A stretch of 64,000 nucleotides of DNA from Powellomyces hirtus (taxonomy: Eukaryota > Chytridiomycota > Chytridiomycetes > Spizellomycetales > Powellomycetaceae): assembly GCA_025526995.1 (NCBI GenBank), contig JAHLKG010000003.1, positions 744,001 to 808,000 on the forward strand. Direction: 5' to 3'. Shown here one piece after another: positions 54,616 through 64,000 of the stretch. The stretch's first letter is position 1. Every line of letters begins with the position of its first letter. The notes under the pieces are model-generated. The model saw nothing but the letters and a program-made list of their open reading frames with translations. It was not told where the DNA came from and made no database searches. The position numbers and the translations under genes are program-made.

Positions 54616-55027
54616 ATTACAAAGAGCCTAGATGTAGGAACGCCAGGCACATGACTTCATTTTGAACTGATCTGGACAGTAGAGCATCACCGCAAATTCT
54701 TCACAAACGAACGTGCTGCTCGAAACACAATGCTATCGCATTCTATCCACGCCCACCCATAAATTCTTCCTTTTGCATTTCGAGTGAAAGGGCTGTGAAG
54801 ATCTTGGGTCCGCAGATATTCCTTGAACGATCGATTTGTGGGCCTACAAAGCACAGCATCAACTAGATATTCCTTGAACGATCGAATTGTGGGCCTGCAA
54901 AGCACAGCATCAACTATTATACTTGCATTCGGGCATTTGTTAGTGCACGGACACGATTCAATAAACGTTTATTACTCAAGTTTGGCTTCCACAAGTAGTA
55001 ATCGCATATTGAGCACCGTCGCAGGTC
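54616..55027. other. Intergenic region containing a 51 bp tandem duplication
   Basis: About 410 bp lies between the membrane protein gene and HSF1. The only structure seen is the duplication listed at 54814-54915. It may be part of the HSF1 promoter or 5' UTR. Confidence 0.5.
54814..54915. repeat. 51 bp tandem duplication (two copies)
   Basis: The unit at 54814-54864 is repeated at 54865-54915, beginning agatattccttgaacgatcg, with two mismatches. Each unit contains the motif TTCCTTGAA, which resembles part of a heat-shock element (inverted TTC/GAA pairs). It lies 113-214 bp upstream of the HSF1-like start codon. Confidence 0.85.
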
Positions 55028-57153
55028 ATGACGAGCAACAGGGTTGACGTTGGTCTGGGTGCTGTGAACAGTCGTAAACGACCGGCGCCTACGCAAGAGC
55101 AGGAGGACCTACCGACTGCGCTTCTCCAGCGCATGCCTTCTATCGAAGACCCAAGTCGAACGTCCAGTACTCCTTCCTCGGCTCTTCAGCGCATAATAAA
55201 AACGAACAATAGCAAGAGGAACCACATCCCAAGTGGATCAGATGGCGCGGTTCAAACAGGCATGCCGAGGAACGTAATGAGTGCTTCGATGGCGAGAAAT
55301 GTCCCTGCGTTTCTCAACAAGCTTTATAAGTAAGTGAACACAATCGAGATGAACCTGGATATGATAGAAGTGGCGTAACATGAACTGATTTTGTTTTTAA
55401 ATTCTCTGCATCCAGCATGGTCACAGACCCTTCGACGGATGGACTGATACAATGGGGACCAGATGGGACAACCTTTATAGGTGAATACAGCCGCATGATA
55501 CACCCTGGTTGTCCACAAGATTACCGGCTGGCGATGACTAACATAGTATCGGTTCTTTTAGTGCAGCGACATGAAGACTTTGCCCGGGATGTATTACCCC
55601 GCTTCTTCAAACACAACAACTTTGCAAGTTTTGTTCGGCAGCTGAACATGTACGGGTTCCACAAGATTCCGCATTTGCAACAAGGCGTGTTGCATTCCGA
55701 TGGCGAGCCGGAAATGTGGGAGTTCAGCAATCCCAACTTTCAGAGGAACCAGCCTGATCTACTCTGTCTCGTTTCCCGCAAAAAGGGGCGAGATGGCGGA
55801 GAAGATAAAGACAACAATAACCAACAGCACCAGAATCAAGCGACAATGGACGTGAATTACATCATACAGGAGATTGCAGCAATCAAGCGTCATCAACTGA
55901 CGATCAGCTCAGATCTGAAAAGCATACAGCGAGAAAACCAGGTGCTGTGGAGTGAATCGGTCGCGGTCCGAGATCGATATCAAAGACAACAGGAGACCAT
56001 AGATAAGATTCTACGCTTCCTTGCTTCCATCTTCTCGAATAAAAAGCCTCTGATGAGCAAGAAACGAAGGCTCTTACTGGATCGCGTCCCTGGTGCACCG
56101 GCAATCAATGATGATGATGGAGAAGAAGATGTGGGTGAAGATGATGATGATGATGATGCACTGGACAGTGGCAATATTTCACAACGGATACAGGATCTCA
56201 TACAGAGTCCTCCGCTAAACATCTCATCCCCGGAGGCCGGATCATTGTCCTCAATGTTTCCAAATACCCAAAAACTGCTTGCTCCGTCAATCCTCTCGGC
56301 ATCTTCTCCACCGCCGAATGCAACCGATTATGGAGAAACTAGCCAAGCCGCTGTTCCCCTTCCTTACTACGAGCAGCCGCTTCTCACAGATGATCCGAAC
56401 TATCAAGTGGCGGTACAAGCTACGAATAATGTAGCTGACGATATTGATCTCCTCCAAGATCATCTCCACGACATCTCTCAGCTTGTTGGTCTGGACCCAT
56501 CATCCTTAGACGATTTGGGGGCCTACGACATGGGAGATTTACTGGGTCCGCAAAATGAACATTCTTCTTCATCCTCGTCCACTGCTCCTGCCCTAGACGG
56601 CTCGGAAGAAGATCGGCGAACGTTGATCGCGTTGATGAAACAGTTTCCATCGGTCTTCCATCCACCGCCCGAACAGCAAGAGCAGTACAGTGGATATCAG
56701 GATTCACCCTTATCTTCGGCAAACAACAATAGCAACAGCAACGACAGCATTCTCAGATCAAATGCGGGCCAGTATCAATCTGTGCCATTGCAGTCACAAT
56801 CCAGCACGCCATCCGATCTGACCGACATGACACGCATTCCGCAATTTCTTTCCAATCAAAACGTCCCATCAGCTTCATCCGCATTGTCAGCACCGGCCCG
56901 TGTCCGTCGCACCAGCAACAATCCTCAATCTGGCTCAGGGCAAAACATCATCAACACAGGCAATAATATCAACTTCCAGCAACAACAACTGCAACAGCAG
57001 CCGCAGAGGCAGCAGCAGTTGCCACAAGTGAACATCGATGATCTTCAAAACCAACTCTTGACCACGGAGAACTATGACGATCTCGCCAACATCGTCATCC
57101 CAGACAACATGGATCCAAGCGATTTTGACTTTCTGGATGATCCTCCATCGTAA
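55028..57153 (+). CDS. HSF1: Heat-shock transcription factor (HSF1 type)
   Basis: Three exons: 55028-55329, 55416-55480 and 55562-57153 (652 residues). The HSF DNA-binding domain spans exons 1-3 (about 90-190): NVPAFLNKLYNMVTDPSTDG, IQWGPDGTTFIV, then RHEDFARDVLPRFFKHNNFA and SFVRQLNMYGFHKIPHLQQG. A heptad-type oligomerisation region follows (IIQEIAAIKRHQLTISSDLK to QQETIDKILRF, ~220-275). The C-terminal half is Asp/Ser/Gln-rich with acidic patches and a final NIVIPDNMDPSDFDFLDDPP, an activation-domain-like end. Intron 2 (81 nt, 55481-55561) sits within the DNA-binding domain, is stop-free and in frame. Canonical splicing restores the family sequence. Nuclear stress-response regulator. Confidence 0.95.
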
Positions 57154-57651
57154 CCTCGCACAATATACCACGCCGACTTTCTGGAGCAGTCACTACAACC
57201 GCCTGTCTAACTTCGATGGCGATGTATATTATATGCATTGTATCCACAGCCCTTCATTCCTGGCTTTTACTTTTCTGTATATAATGGCGTTCAGCACATC
57301 TTTTTCGCAGTGTTTTTTCCAGGGAAGGCTCTGAAATTGTGGTAGAAGCCTTGTAATCACCCTCCGCGCGTCGGCGTGGCGCATGGAGATCGCCGCTTGC
57401 AGAGCTGCTGGTTTTCCCGCACCAGGCTTGCTCGCTTAGAAAAAGTTAGCAGACAGACAATTAGCTGATGAGTTCTAGGCAGGAAGCCCATCCAGCGCCC
57501 CGCGCCATAAGTCGTATCTGTTTTAGTTGCTCGATCACCACTGGCTGATAGTCCAGTCCTTCAACGTACAGCGGAGAAGCTCACTCGATCAGACGCTGGA
57601 GATCGCATCATATTATTGTACAAAACGGCGTGATTGTCGATAGTTTCAGTC
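57154..57651. other. Intergenic, nothing supported
   Basis: About 500 bp lies between HSF1 and the J-domain gene, read in the same direction. No features were recognised. Confidence 0.45.
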
Positions 57652-58188
57652 ATGCCGGGCTTCTCACGCATTCTCAATCGGAAGCTCTTGGCGCAACGGC
57701 CGCGGACGCCGCGCGAGGTTTTCAATCTGCGGCCGGGTTCTGTCCCGACCCCTCACGAGCTGAAAACGCAATATTTCAGTCTTCTGAAACAGTACCACCC
57801 GGATCGCACGCTACATCTGTCACCGGAAGAGCGTGCCGATTGTCGAATATTTTACGAGGAGGTGCGCTCTGCGTATGCGGCGTTGTTGTTGGATATTCGC
57901 GCGGTCAGCCGAAGTGGTTCTTCTTCGACACACCAACACCGTCCATCGCCACATTGGACGGCCGAGTCATCAGTAGACCCTAACGTTGAGCCCATTGGAT
58001 CTATTGTCAACCCTGCTGTAGCCTACATTTTTATTGGATTCATCACCATCGGCCTCGGTGCCAGTTGGTACAGCTCGCAGGCTGAGAAACGAGAGGTTCA
58101 GAGTGCATGGGACGATTATATGGCTGCTCGCGAGAGAGAGGGGCTGGGGGAGGCACTCGGCTACTCTCGGACTCGGCCGCGGAGATAA
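57652..58188 (+). CDS. J-domain protein with C-terminal membrane segment
   Basis: Single-exon ORF of 178 residues from ATG 57652. The J domain occupies ~20-85: TPREVFNLRPGSVPTPHELK, then YFSLLKQYHPDRT with the HPD motif intact, and FYEEVRSAYAALL. A Ser/His linker precedes a hydrophobic segment (IVNPAVAYIFIGFITIGLGA, ~130-150) and a charged tail (WDDYMAAREREGLGEALGYS). The N-terminus (MPGFSRILNRKLLAQRP) is Arg-rich and could direct mitochondrial import. A role as Hsp70 co-chaperone at an organelle membrane follows from the HPD motif; the client is unknown. Confidence 0.85.
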   Translation: MPGFSRILNRKLLAQRPRTPREVFNLRPGSVPTPHELKTQYFSLLKQYHPDRTLHLSPEERADCRIFYEEVRSAYAALLLDIRAVSRSGSSSTHQHRPSPHWTAESSVDPNVEPIGSIVNPAVAYIFIGFITIGLGASWYSSQAEKREVQSAWDDYMAAREREGLGEALGYSRTRPRR

Positions 58189-58515
58189 AGTACCGCACAG
58201 TACGCCCCGTTATCTTAGCGCTCATGCAAGCCTCCCTCGTGGGCTGACCGCTGGCGGTAGTTGCGGAGTAGTGAAGAAATTTGAAGAGCAGTCGAAGTCT
58301 TGATAGCGATGTAGTGATGTTCCCCTGATTGAGTCTGTTGGCAGCAACCAGGGTCAGCAACATATTGTATTAAACTCTTGCCTATCATCGGGATGTCAAG
58401 AGTGCGAAGATTTTCTGGCAAAATCGTATTTGAAATACGTTCCAAGAATAAAATGACTATCTACATGAAATGATGGCAGACTTCCCAAGCTACTTTCCCA
58501 AGCTACTTTCCCAAG
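58189..58515. other. Convergent 3' spacer with short tandem repeat at its end
   Basis: 327 bp lies between the J-domain stop (+) and the RED/IK stop (-). The repeat at 58484-58522 lies at its right end. Nothing else was recognised. Confidence 0.5.
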
Positions 58516-58522
58516 CTACTTT
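58484..58522. repeat. 13 bp tandem repeat (three copies) across the RED/IK stop codon
   Basis: The unit cccaagctacttt occurs at 58484-58496, 58497-58509 and 58510-58522. The last copy contains the minus-strand stop codon of RED/IK (58518-58516), so the end of the CDS has been duplicated into the 3' UTR. Confidence 0.85.
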
Positions 58523-60315
58523 CCCCGCTTTTGCTGCTTCCCCTTCTTGGCCCCGCCTTTGCCGGTCGTACCCGACAGCTCAGATCCGTACTTGTCGCTA
58601 TATACCTTATTGAGCTGCTGGAACTCTTTGTTCAACTTCGCGTTATAATTCTTTTTGCCCCCATCACCACCTCGCTTGCCCCCGGATTTTTGTCGTCCAT
58701 CACTAGCCTTGACTCCAAACTGGAATGCAGCTTTGGGAAGATGCACCTGCTCTTCCTTGTACTTGAACCAGTCCTCTTCGTTTTCGAAATCGAAACGCTG
58801 CAGCTGACGACGCTTGTTCTGCTTGACACCCATGTCCATTTGTGTCAGGTCGACCTCACCGTCACTACCAGAATCATCCAAATCAGCCAAATCATCCGCA
58901 TGTGACGGGATGACGTGGGAATGGATGTTGTCTGACGTGGCAGCAGAATCAGCCAACTTGTCCACTCGTCGACGTTTTCGCGCTACATAACTGCTCGAGA
59001 GTTCAGCTGCTACCGACGTTGTCAGATCGCCTGGTCCAATTTCCAGCGTGGATTCGGTGTCTAGTTTTCCGACAATCTTCTGAACAGCTTCGGATCCTTC
59101 GAGTGCGCTGAGCATTCCCACGCTTTGAGCGACGAGTTTTGTGATGGAATCATCGCCCTGATCAGCTTTCACTATGCCCTCCATTGCATCCGTGACTGGT
59201 TCTTTATCGTTGTCGTCATCCTCCGCACTGTCATCATGTCGAAAGTATGGCGTTGTCGCTGGGGTGGGCCTATTAAGCCCAATCTTCTCCCGATCCTTTA
59301 CTTCCAAAATGTAATCACGCCCTGCATCCGCAAAGATATCCTCTTCGTCTTCCCCGTCGTCTACCAGATCTTGTGCAGCTGCGCGTTTTGCATCCGCTTC
59401 CTTCTTCTTTTCGGCTTCGGCAATGGCCTTCTCCTTGTCTTTCCGCTTGATGCGCCTCTTTTCGGTTCCTGTCGTACTACCTCCTCGGGCCCCCGTTCTT
59501 GTAGAAGACATGATTGAGATGACCTTTTCCATCACAAGGTCGTTGCTAGTGACTGTGAAGTGTTTCTCGTAGTCCTTTAAATCCGCCTTGCTTCTTATCA
59601 TCGTTGTTGGCACATCTGAGGTTGGCACATAATCGCCCATGTCATCCACTTCACCAAGCTCCCATGAAAACGCCATTCTCCCTGAGATGAACATTTCATT
59701 GCGAAGGGGCGGCTGAACCTTTGCTTTCCTGACCGCAACGTCGAATATGTTCGCTGCAAATGTGGAATTGAACGACGTCTGGCCATTTCCGTGGATCTGC
59801 TCAACGTAGTCTCGAGCTTGCTTCTCTTCCAGCTCGTCTTGTTGCTTCAAGTCAATCTGCATTTTCTCAAGAAGCGCATAGTCCAATCCTTTGACCATAT
59901 GAGTGTGCTTCGCATCTCCGCCGAGATACTTGCTTTGTTCGTAAGAGACGCCGGGCGTCGCAGGGGGTGCGACATCGTCGGTTGGAGCAACACCACTCTG
60001 AGACTCCTCGCTGGCTTTCAAGACGGCCAGCATTTGCTCCGTCTCCACATAGTCCGGATTGATGCCTTGCCGGCGCTCTTTCGCACGATCTCGATATGTC
60101 GTCCCGCTGCTTTCGGCGTCCTCTTCGCCTTTATTTGCAGGTTTCCATTGCTTCTTTTTCGGCTTCACTGGCTCGGGCTTGAGGAATCCGTCAGCGTCTC
60201 TTTTGCCCTTGTTGGCAACGGCACGAGGAGTTTGCGCTACACGTGGAGTTTGCTGTGATACTGCTCGTGGTGTAGCTAGCAGCTTCCGGAAATCGTCTTG
60301 ACCCAAACCTGACAT
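58516..60315 (-). CDS. IK: RED/IK spliceosomal factor
   Basis: Single-exon minus-strand ORF of 599 residues. The RED-like N-terminal domain is clear: DDFRKLLATPR, TTYRDRAKERRQGINPDYVE, then SKYLGGDAKHTHMVKGLDYA followed by LLEKMQ. These are the hallmark of RED/IK, the Smu1 partner in the spliceosomal B complex. Downstream are a Lys/Glu/Ala-rich stretch (RRIKRKDKEKAIAEAEKKKE), acidic patches (DDGEDEEDIFADAG) and a C-terminal RED-type block (RFDFENEEDWFKYKEEQVHL, then FQFGVKASDGR). The very end is basic, Gly/Lys-rich. The animal RE/RD dipeptide repeat is lacking. A nuclear splicing role is established for the family. Confidence 0.93.
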   Translation of the reverse strand: MSGLGQDDFRKLLATPRAVSQQTPRVAQTPRAVANKGKRDADGFLKPEPVKPKKKQWKPANKGEEDAESSGTTYRDRAKERRQGINPDYVETEQMLAVLKASEESQSGVAPTDDVAPPATPGVSYEQSKYLGGDAKHTHMVKGLDYALLEKMQIDLKQQDELEEKQARDYVEQIHGNGQTSFNSTFAANIFDVAVRKAKVQPPLRNEMFISGRMAFSWELGEVDDMGDYVPTSDVPTTMIRSKADLKDYEKHFTVTSNDLVMEKVISIMSSTRTGARGGSTTGTEKRRIKRKDKEKAIAEAEKKKEADAKRAAAQDLVDDGEDEEDIFADAGRDYILEVKDREKIGLNRPTPATTPYFRHDDSAEDDDNDKEPVTDAMEGIVKADQGDDSITKLVAQSVGMLSALEGSEAVQKIVGKLDTESTLEIGPGDLTTSVAAELSSSYVARKRRRVDKLADSAATSDNIHSHVIPSHADDLADLDDSGSDGEVDLTQMDMGVKQNKRRQLQRFDFENEEDWFKYKEEQVHLPKAAFQFGVKASDGRQKSGGKRGGDGGKKNYNAKLNKEFQQLNKVYSDKYGSELSGTTGKGGAKKGKQQKRGK

Positions 60316-60532
60316 TGTGTGCTCTCGGTATCAATTTCCAAGCCAGAGGGGCAAGTTGAGCGAAGTCGACATTCGCGCGTCGCAAACCCTGAACGAACAT
60401 TTGCAAGGTGATGAACGTTTGCAGCAGTTTTTTTCTTGCCACGTAAGAATATTTCAATATCTATATCTATCAGTGTGTACAGGAGAAGACAACAACTTCC
60501 AAAGACGGTAGTGCAGAGGAGCAGATAGCTCG
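60316..60532. other. Spacer between RED/IK start and the methyltransferase 3' end
   Basis: 217 bp with both genes on the minus strand. It must contain the RED/IK promoter and the methyltransferase 3' UTR. No motif was identified. Confidence 0.45.
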
Positions 60533-62610
60533 TCAACCCACGCATGGTAGTGCGCTTTCAAGCCCTCTTCGAAGCTCCAGTTCATCCGACAGGTCCACAT
60601 ATGGGTTATCTGAAAAAGCGGATGCCGCCGCCAAGGCAGCATGTACTGTTGGCTCGTTGTTCGATTGATGGTGACTTTGCATGGTAAAGTGCATATCACT
60701 TAGTAATGGCAAACCGTACGACATGGTCGAGTGGTGCACACCGAGATTCAAACTCAGGCTTGAGGTAGTGGCAACAGTGGACACGGCAGCAGGTATGGTG
60801 CTTGACTGACTACTGGTCCCGCTGCTGCTGCTACTGCTGCCGCCGAGCTGTTGAGTTAGTGCAAAATTCTGCAAAAAGCCGTGAAACTGCGCAGAGTTGA
60901 GCACCGCCGGGGGCGAATCATCCGAGGACATTTGCAGATCACCCGATGACGGAGGGCCGAACGCCATGATGGGAGTTGTAATTGGAGTGCATGGTGCACT
61001 GGCAGTCGGTTGCGGAAGGACATCAGCGAATAGGTCACGATGCATCGCATCTTTCTGTATCTGGAAAGACCATGAGTTCCATCCGGGAATGCTCCCCATT
61101 CGTGCAAATTCGGAGCAGAATGTTTCAACATTGGGACCCCTGAGAATGACATGTTTGTGGTTAGAATATGGAATTCGCCGATTGTATGGAAGGGCTGGCT
61201 AAGGAACCCACATGTAGACCAAAACGTGACTTTCGTCCTGCATGCACTTCTCCCTACCCGTTGGCGTAGAGAAAGAAAGCTTGCTGCTGAAGAAGCAATG
61301 CGGATAATTCTGCACCCTGCGGAACCATGATGTTCCGAAGTCCACTTTCAGCAAGACCATTACGGAGGAGATTTCACCCATGCGGAACTTTTCTTCGGCA
61401 GTGCAAAACCATCGGGATTGCTGACTGGTTCCGTCGGCTTCCTGACCGAGGGGAGGAGAGAGCCATACGTCGCCGTGCCATGGTTGATTAATACCATCGA
61501 CGCTCTCGTCGTAAAACTGTGTAGCGACTCGAGAATCGTGGATTTTATCATTGGCATACTCGCAAGACGCAGGGTCGAGGTCAAAGGTCGACTTGTCAAT
61601 GACTTGCTTGCCAGCAGAAATGATGCTTTTCGGAGTGTAGAGCTCATTATTGAGGTTGGAGAATGATATCCCAGTCTCTACACAGAGTTCAAATAAAGTG
61701 AGACTTTCGTTTGTACAAACCATGAGAATGTGCTGAACCCACCATGCTTTACAGTCATTGCCACAACGTGTTCTTCAGTAATTGTTTGTCCAGACTCACA
61801 TACTTGTTTCCATATAAAGCGTCGTACGTCAGCTGGAAACTTGTGTAGGGAACGGATATGAGATATATTCACTGGAACTGGCAGCGTTGCATCTTCCACC
61901 AAGGATTCATACACGCTCCTGTACATCACGATATCAGTCATGAAATTCTATCGTCGTCGATGAAGCGGAGAGGTACTCACGCAGAACACAGGTACGTGTT
62001 GGTGGTTCTTCGGCTGAAGGAGAACCGTTCCTTCGCATAGGTGTATATAGATTTCGCCGGGACTGCAATGGGAAGGAGGCTATTTGTGAATAAAAGTCTG
62101 TGAAGAAAGATCATAACAGGGGTGCTTACTATATAGCTTCTCTTCATCAATTTCACGCAGCGCGGCGGCTACAGTTTTGCGGGGTAAATAAGTTAGATTA
62201 TAATGCAGAGTACCAATAAACGTCACTCTTTACTCACCAACCAAGAAGAACTTGCCCGTTCCGAGATGTTCTCTGATGACCGCCTCCAAATCCCTCAGCT
62301 TTCTCACGGCAGCTTCCATCTCATCGTCGCTCGCAGCCCCTTGTCTCTTTCGCTTGTAAATGGCTGTGGGCCGGCGACCCCTTCGGGCGGCTGCAGTATT
62401 TCGTATAGGTCCATGGCTTTCATGCTCGTCGACCCCACCCGTCTCAGCCTGCTTGTAGGAATGGAACTTGTGATGAATCTCAGCAGCCGGTGCAGCGTCC
62501 AAACCACATCGTTGGCTGTCTTGTTGGTCTTGATGATGCTGAGGACTCGCAGTCGAGTACAAAAGCGGATCGCTGTCGTAGTCGAACAGAGGCGATACAG
62601 ATGAAATCAT
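60533..62610 (-). CDS. Phage/bacterial-type DNA N6-adenine methyltransferase (Dam-like) with N-terminal module
   Basis: Six exons on the minus strand: 62610-62238, 62168-62130, 62062-61981, 61918-61743, 61677-61212 and 61139-60533 (580 residues). Residues ~115-230 resemble a module attached to prokaryotic and phage adenine methylases: AAALREIDEEKLY, YTYAKERFSFSRRTTNTYL, then HIRSLHKFPADVRRFIWKQV and GQTITEEHVVAMTVKH. The catalytic part follows: NELYTPKSIISAGKQVID, STFDLDPASCEYANDKI, NQPWHGDVWLSPPLG, and VLVYMGPNVETFCSEFARMG. This is the PF05869-like Dam architecture. The usual NPPY-type motif is SPPL here, so activity is uncertain. The last ~180 residues are Ser/Thr/His-rich. Introns of 62-72 nt with consensus ends show a spliced nuclear gene, not contamination. 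Function is inferred, perhaps 6mA writing or a domesticated mobile-element enzyme. Confidence 0.8.
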
Positions 62611-63945
62611 GGCTGAGAATGATGTTCTAACGTCAGTTCCCGGGAGAGGCGTAGAAAGATTCTTGGATAGCAATTAGAAAGGAGGCTTCCGGAGGGATGC
62701 TCAAACTGCTCTTCCGAGGCACTGACGGGCTTGAACAAAAATGAATGGTATGGTCCAAATCCGAAATATAGACACAATCCGGGGCAAAGGTATAAACAAA
62801 ATGGAACGTATGTCGCTATGTGGAAGTCTGTGGAGAACAAGGACAAAATCTCAATGAGCCCGAGTGGACAGGTGGGAACTGCTTGAGCCACGAGATACAC
62901 GCAAGTAGGCCCTTGCCGTGCGTCCTTTCAGAGTCGACACCCGTACCTTTTACAATTTTAATGCCAGGAGATGTGGGGGTTACGGTTCCTTCACAAGCTG
63001 CCGCGGACGGGACAAACCAAAGCGGATGAAAGAGGAACAAGCAAAGAAAGCTGGGATCGCTGGAATGATCTCGTTTTCGGTCAGGTTGTCTGTATCCTAG
63101 GGAACCCGCTGTCGACGAAATGCTGGGGGACGCCAATTGGCGATTGGCGGAGTTGGATGAAGTAAGCCTTGTTTGGACGCGTTGTCCATCGCATCAGCCA
63201 TTCTAGGCAGACACGTGACCGGCAAACAGCGTTGATGACTCATGCACCGGCTCGGGTCCTGGTGCTAAACGCACGTCTATGGATGCCCCAACTGCGTTAA
63301 GCTTGCTTATCCATGAAGCCACGTCATTCTGGAGAGACTCCCGTCAGTCTAATCGTACATGGTAGATTGTACCGGTTATGTCGAATAACAACTGCTGCCT
63401 GTATGGGGAGCGCTCATTCCCAGCTGATGGGACGGCTCGACCCTCTATGAATCCCGATGAAATGTATCTACGTTTGTTTTCAGCCTTGTTCAGCATACCA
63501 GCCCTATTATTAAGACATGTACAGTAGACACATCCCCCGCGCGAGAAGTCGTGACGTCAGATCGATGCGACGCGTCGAAAGTTCAAAACGTCAGGTCTCC
63601 CACAGTCCTACCAAGCAGGGAAGGAGGAGACATTTTGCCATCAGAAATGAGAAGTCCGCTCTAGTAACATCTAGTCACACAGTCAGTTGTAGGTAGTCCT
63701 GATGATGGATGGGATGAATGGCCTGGGGCCCTTTGGCCGAATGTACCCGTTATGTCAGATACAGTTGGCGCCTGCGGACGAGCGGTGGGTCGCACGTTCC
63801 GCCCATGCGTCATCGGCCGTCACACCTTTGTGCTATCTGTATTATTGCGATGTGATATAAGAGCCTCCCCCCAAAATATCCTGCTCTCAATACATTAAAT
63901 ACCTAACCCTATAGGCACATCTTCTCTTCCTCACACTTTTCAAAA
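62611..63945. other. Divergent intergenic region, nothing else supported
   Basis: About 1.3 kb lies between the methyltransferase start (-) and the gene starting at 63946 (+). Open frames are short. A TATA-like element for the rightmost gene lies at 63856-63861. Confidence 0.45.
63856..63861 (+). promoter_or_regulatory. TATA-like element upstream of the rightmost gene
   Basis: TATAAG lies 85-90 bp before the ATG at 63946. It is followed by a C/T-rich segment (cttctcttcctcacac) just before the start codon, as expected for a fungal promoter. Confidence 0.55.
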
Positions 63946-64000
63946 ATGGCTCCTGTAGCTGCAAATCCCGACGAAGACCACCCTGGTATGGTCCCCCCAG
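63946..64000 (+). CDS. 5' end of a gene cut by the window edge
   Basis: ATG in good context (caaaaATGGC) preceded by a TATA-like element and a pyrimidine-rich leader. The 18 visible codons read MAPVAANPDEDHPGMVPP. They are too few to identify a product. The frame is open to the window end. Confidence 0.6.
   Translation, partial: MAPVAANPDEDHPGMVPP

Overview
The window is eukaryotic nuclear DNA from a fungus, most likely an early-diverging zoosporic lineage (chytrid type). About 28 protein genes can be modelled. They carry roughly 75 short GT-AG introns, mostly 58-130 nt. Fungal signatures are a CDC25-type RasGEF with SH3 and WW domains, a cytochrome b5-acyl-CoA dehydrogenase fusion, a DUF1769 protein, an Mcy1-type cysteine synthase homologue and a Doa4-like rhodanese-USP. 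Genes that most Dikarya have lost are also present: a full SCAR/WAVE actin nucleation-promoting factor, an Integrator subunit 3 (INTS3) homologue and a p22phox-like NADPH oxidase subunit. Lineage assignment is inference from gene content; no rRNA or other marker is present.

Layout. 1-10 kb: the 3' part of an SRF/MCM1 MADS-box gene (+), an unrecognised Asn-rich membrane protein (+), then on the minus strand SCAR/WAVE, the cysteine synthase homologue and DUF1769. 10-21 kb: cytochrome b5-ACAD (-), a zinc alcohol/formaldehyde dehydrogenase (+), exosome RRP41 (-), and a rhodanese-USP deubiquitinase (+) that shares a 240 bp divergent promoter with RRP41. 21-35 kb: a small secreted protein, an intronless PLP decarboxylase, a BORCS5-like gene (-) divergent from a PCID2/Thp1-type PCI protein (+), a SET-MYND protein, a p22phox-like gene (-), a large secreted tandem-repeat protein and an unrecognised minus-strand gene.

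35.5-39.5 kb is a gene-poor, partly AT-rich stretch holding a decayed protein-kinase gene and a broken GPI-anchored Cys-rich gene. 39.5-47 kb has an unrecognised six-exon gene and CDC25. 47-52.5 kb has a frameshifted germin-type cupin, a 15-exon INTS3 and a convergent NCS-1 calcium sensor. 53-64 kb has a single-pass membrane protein with a frame problem, HSF1, a J-domain protein, the splicing factor RED/IK, a spliced gene encoding a phage/bacterial-type DNA N6-adenine methyltransferase (Dam-like), and the first codons of another gene at the right edge.

The most unusual content is the intron-bearing Dam-like methyltransferase at 60.5-62.6 kb. It joins a prokaryotic-looking N-terminal module to a Dam-type catalytic domain whose NPPY-type motif reads SPPL. 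Exon models were made by hand from splice motifs, reading-frame phase and recalled family patterns; no database or transcript evidence was used.
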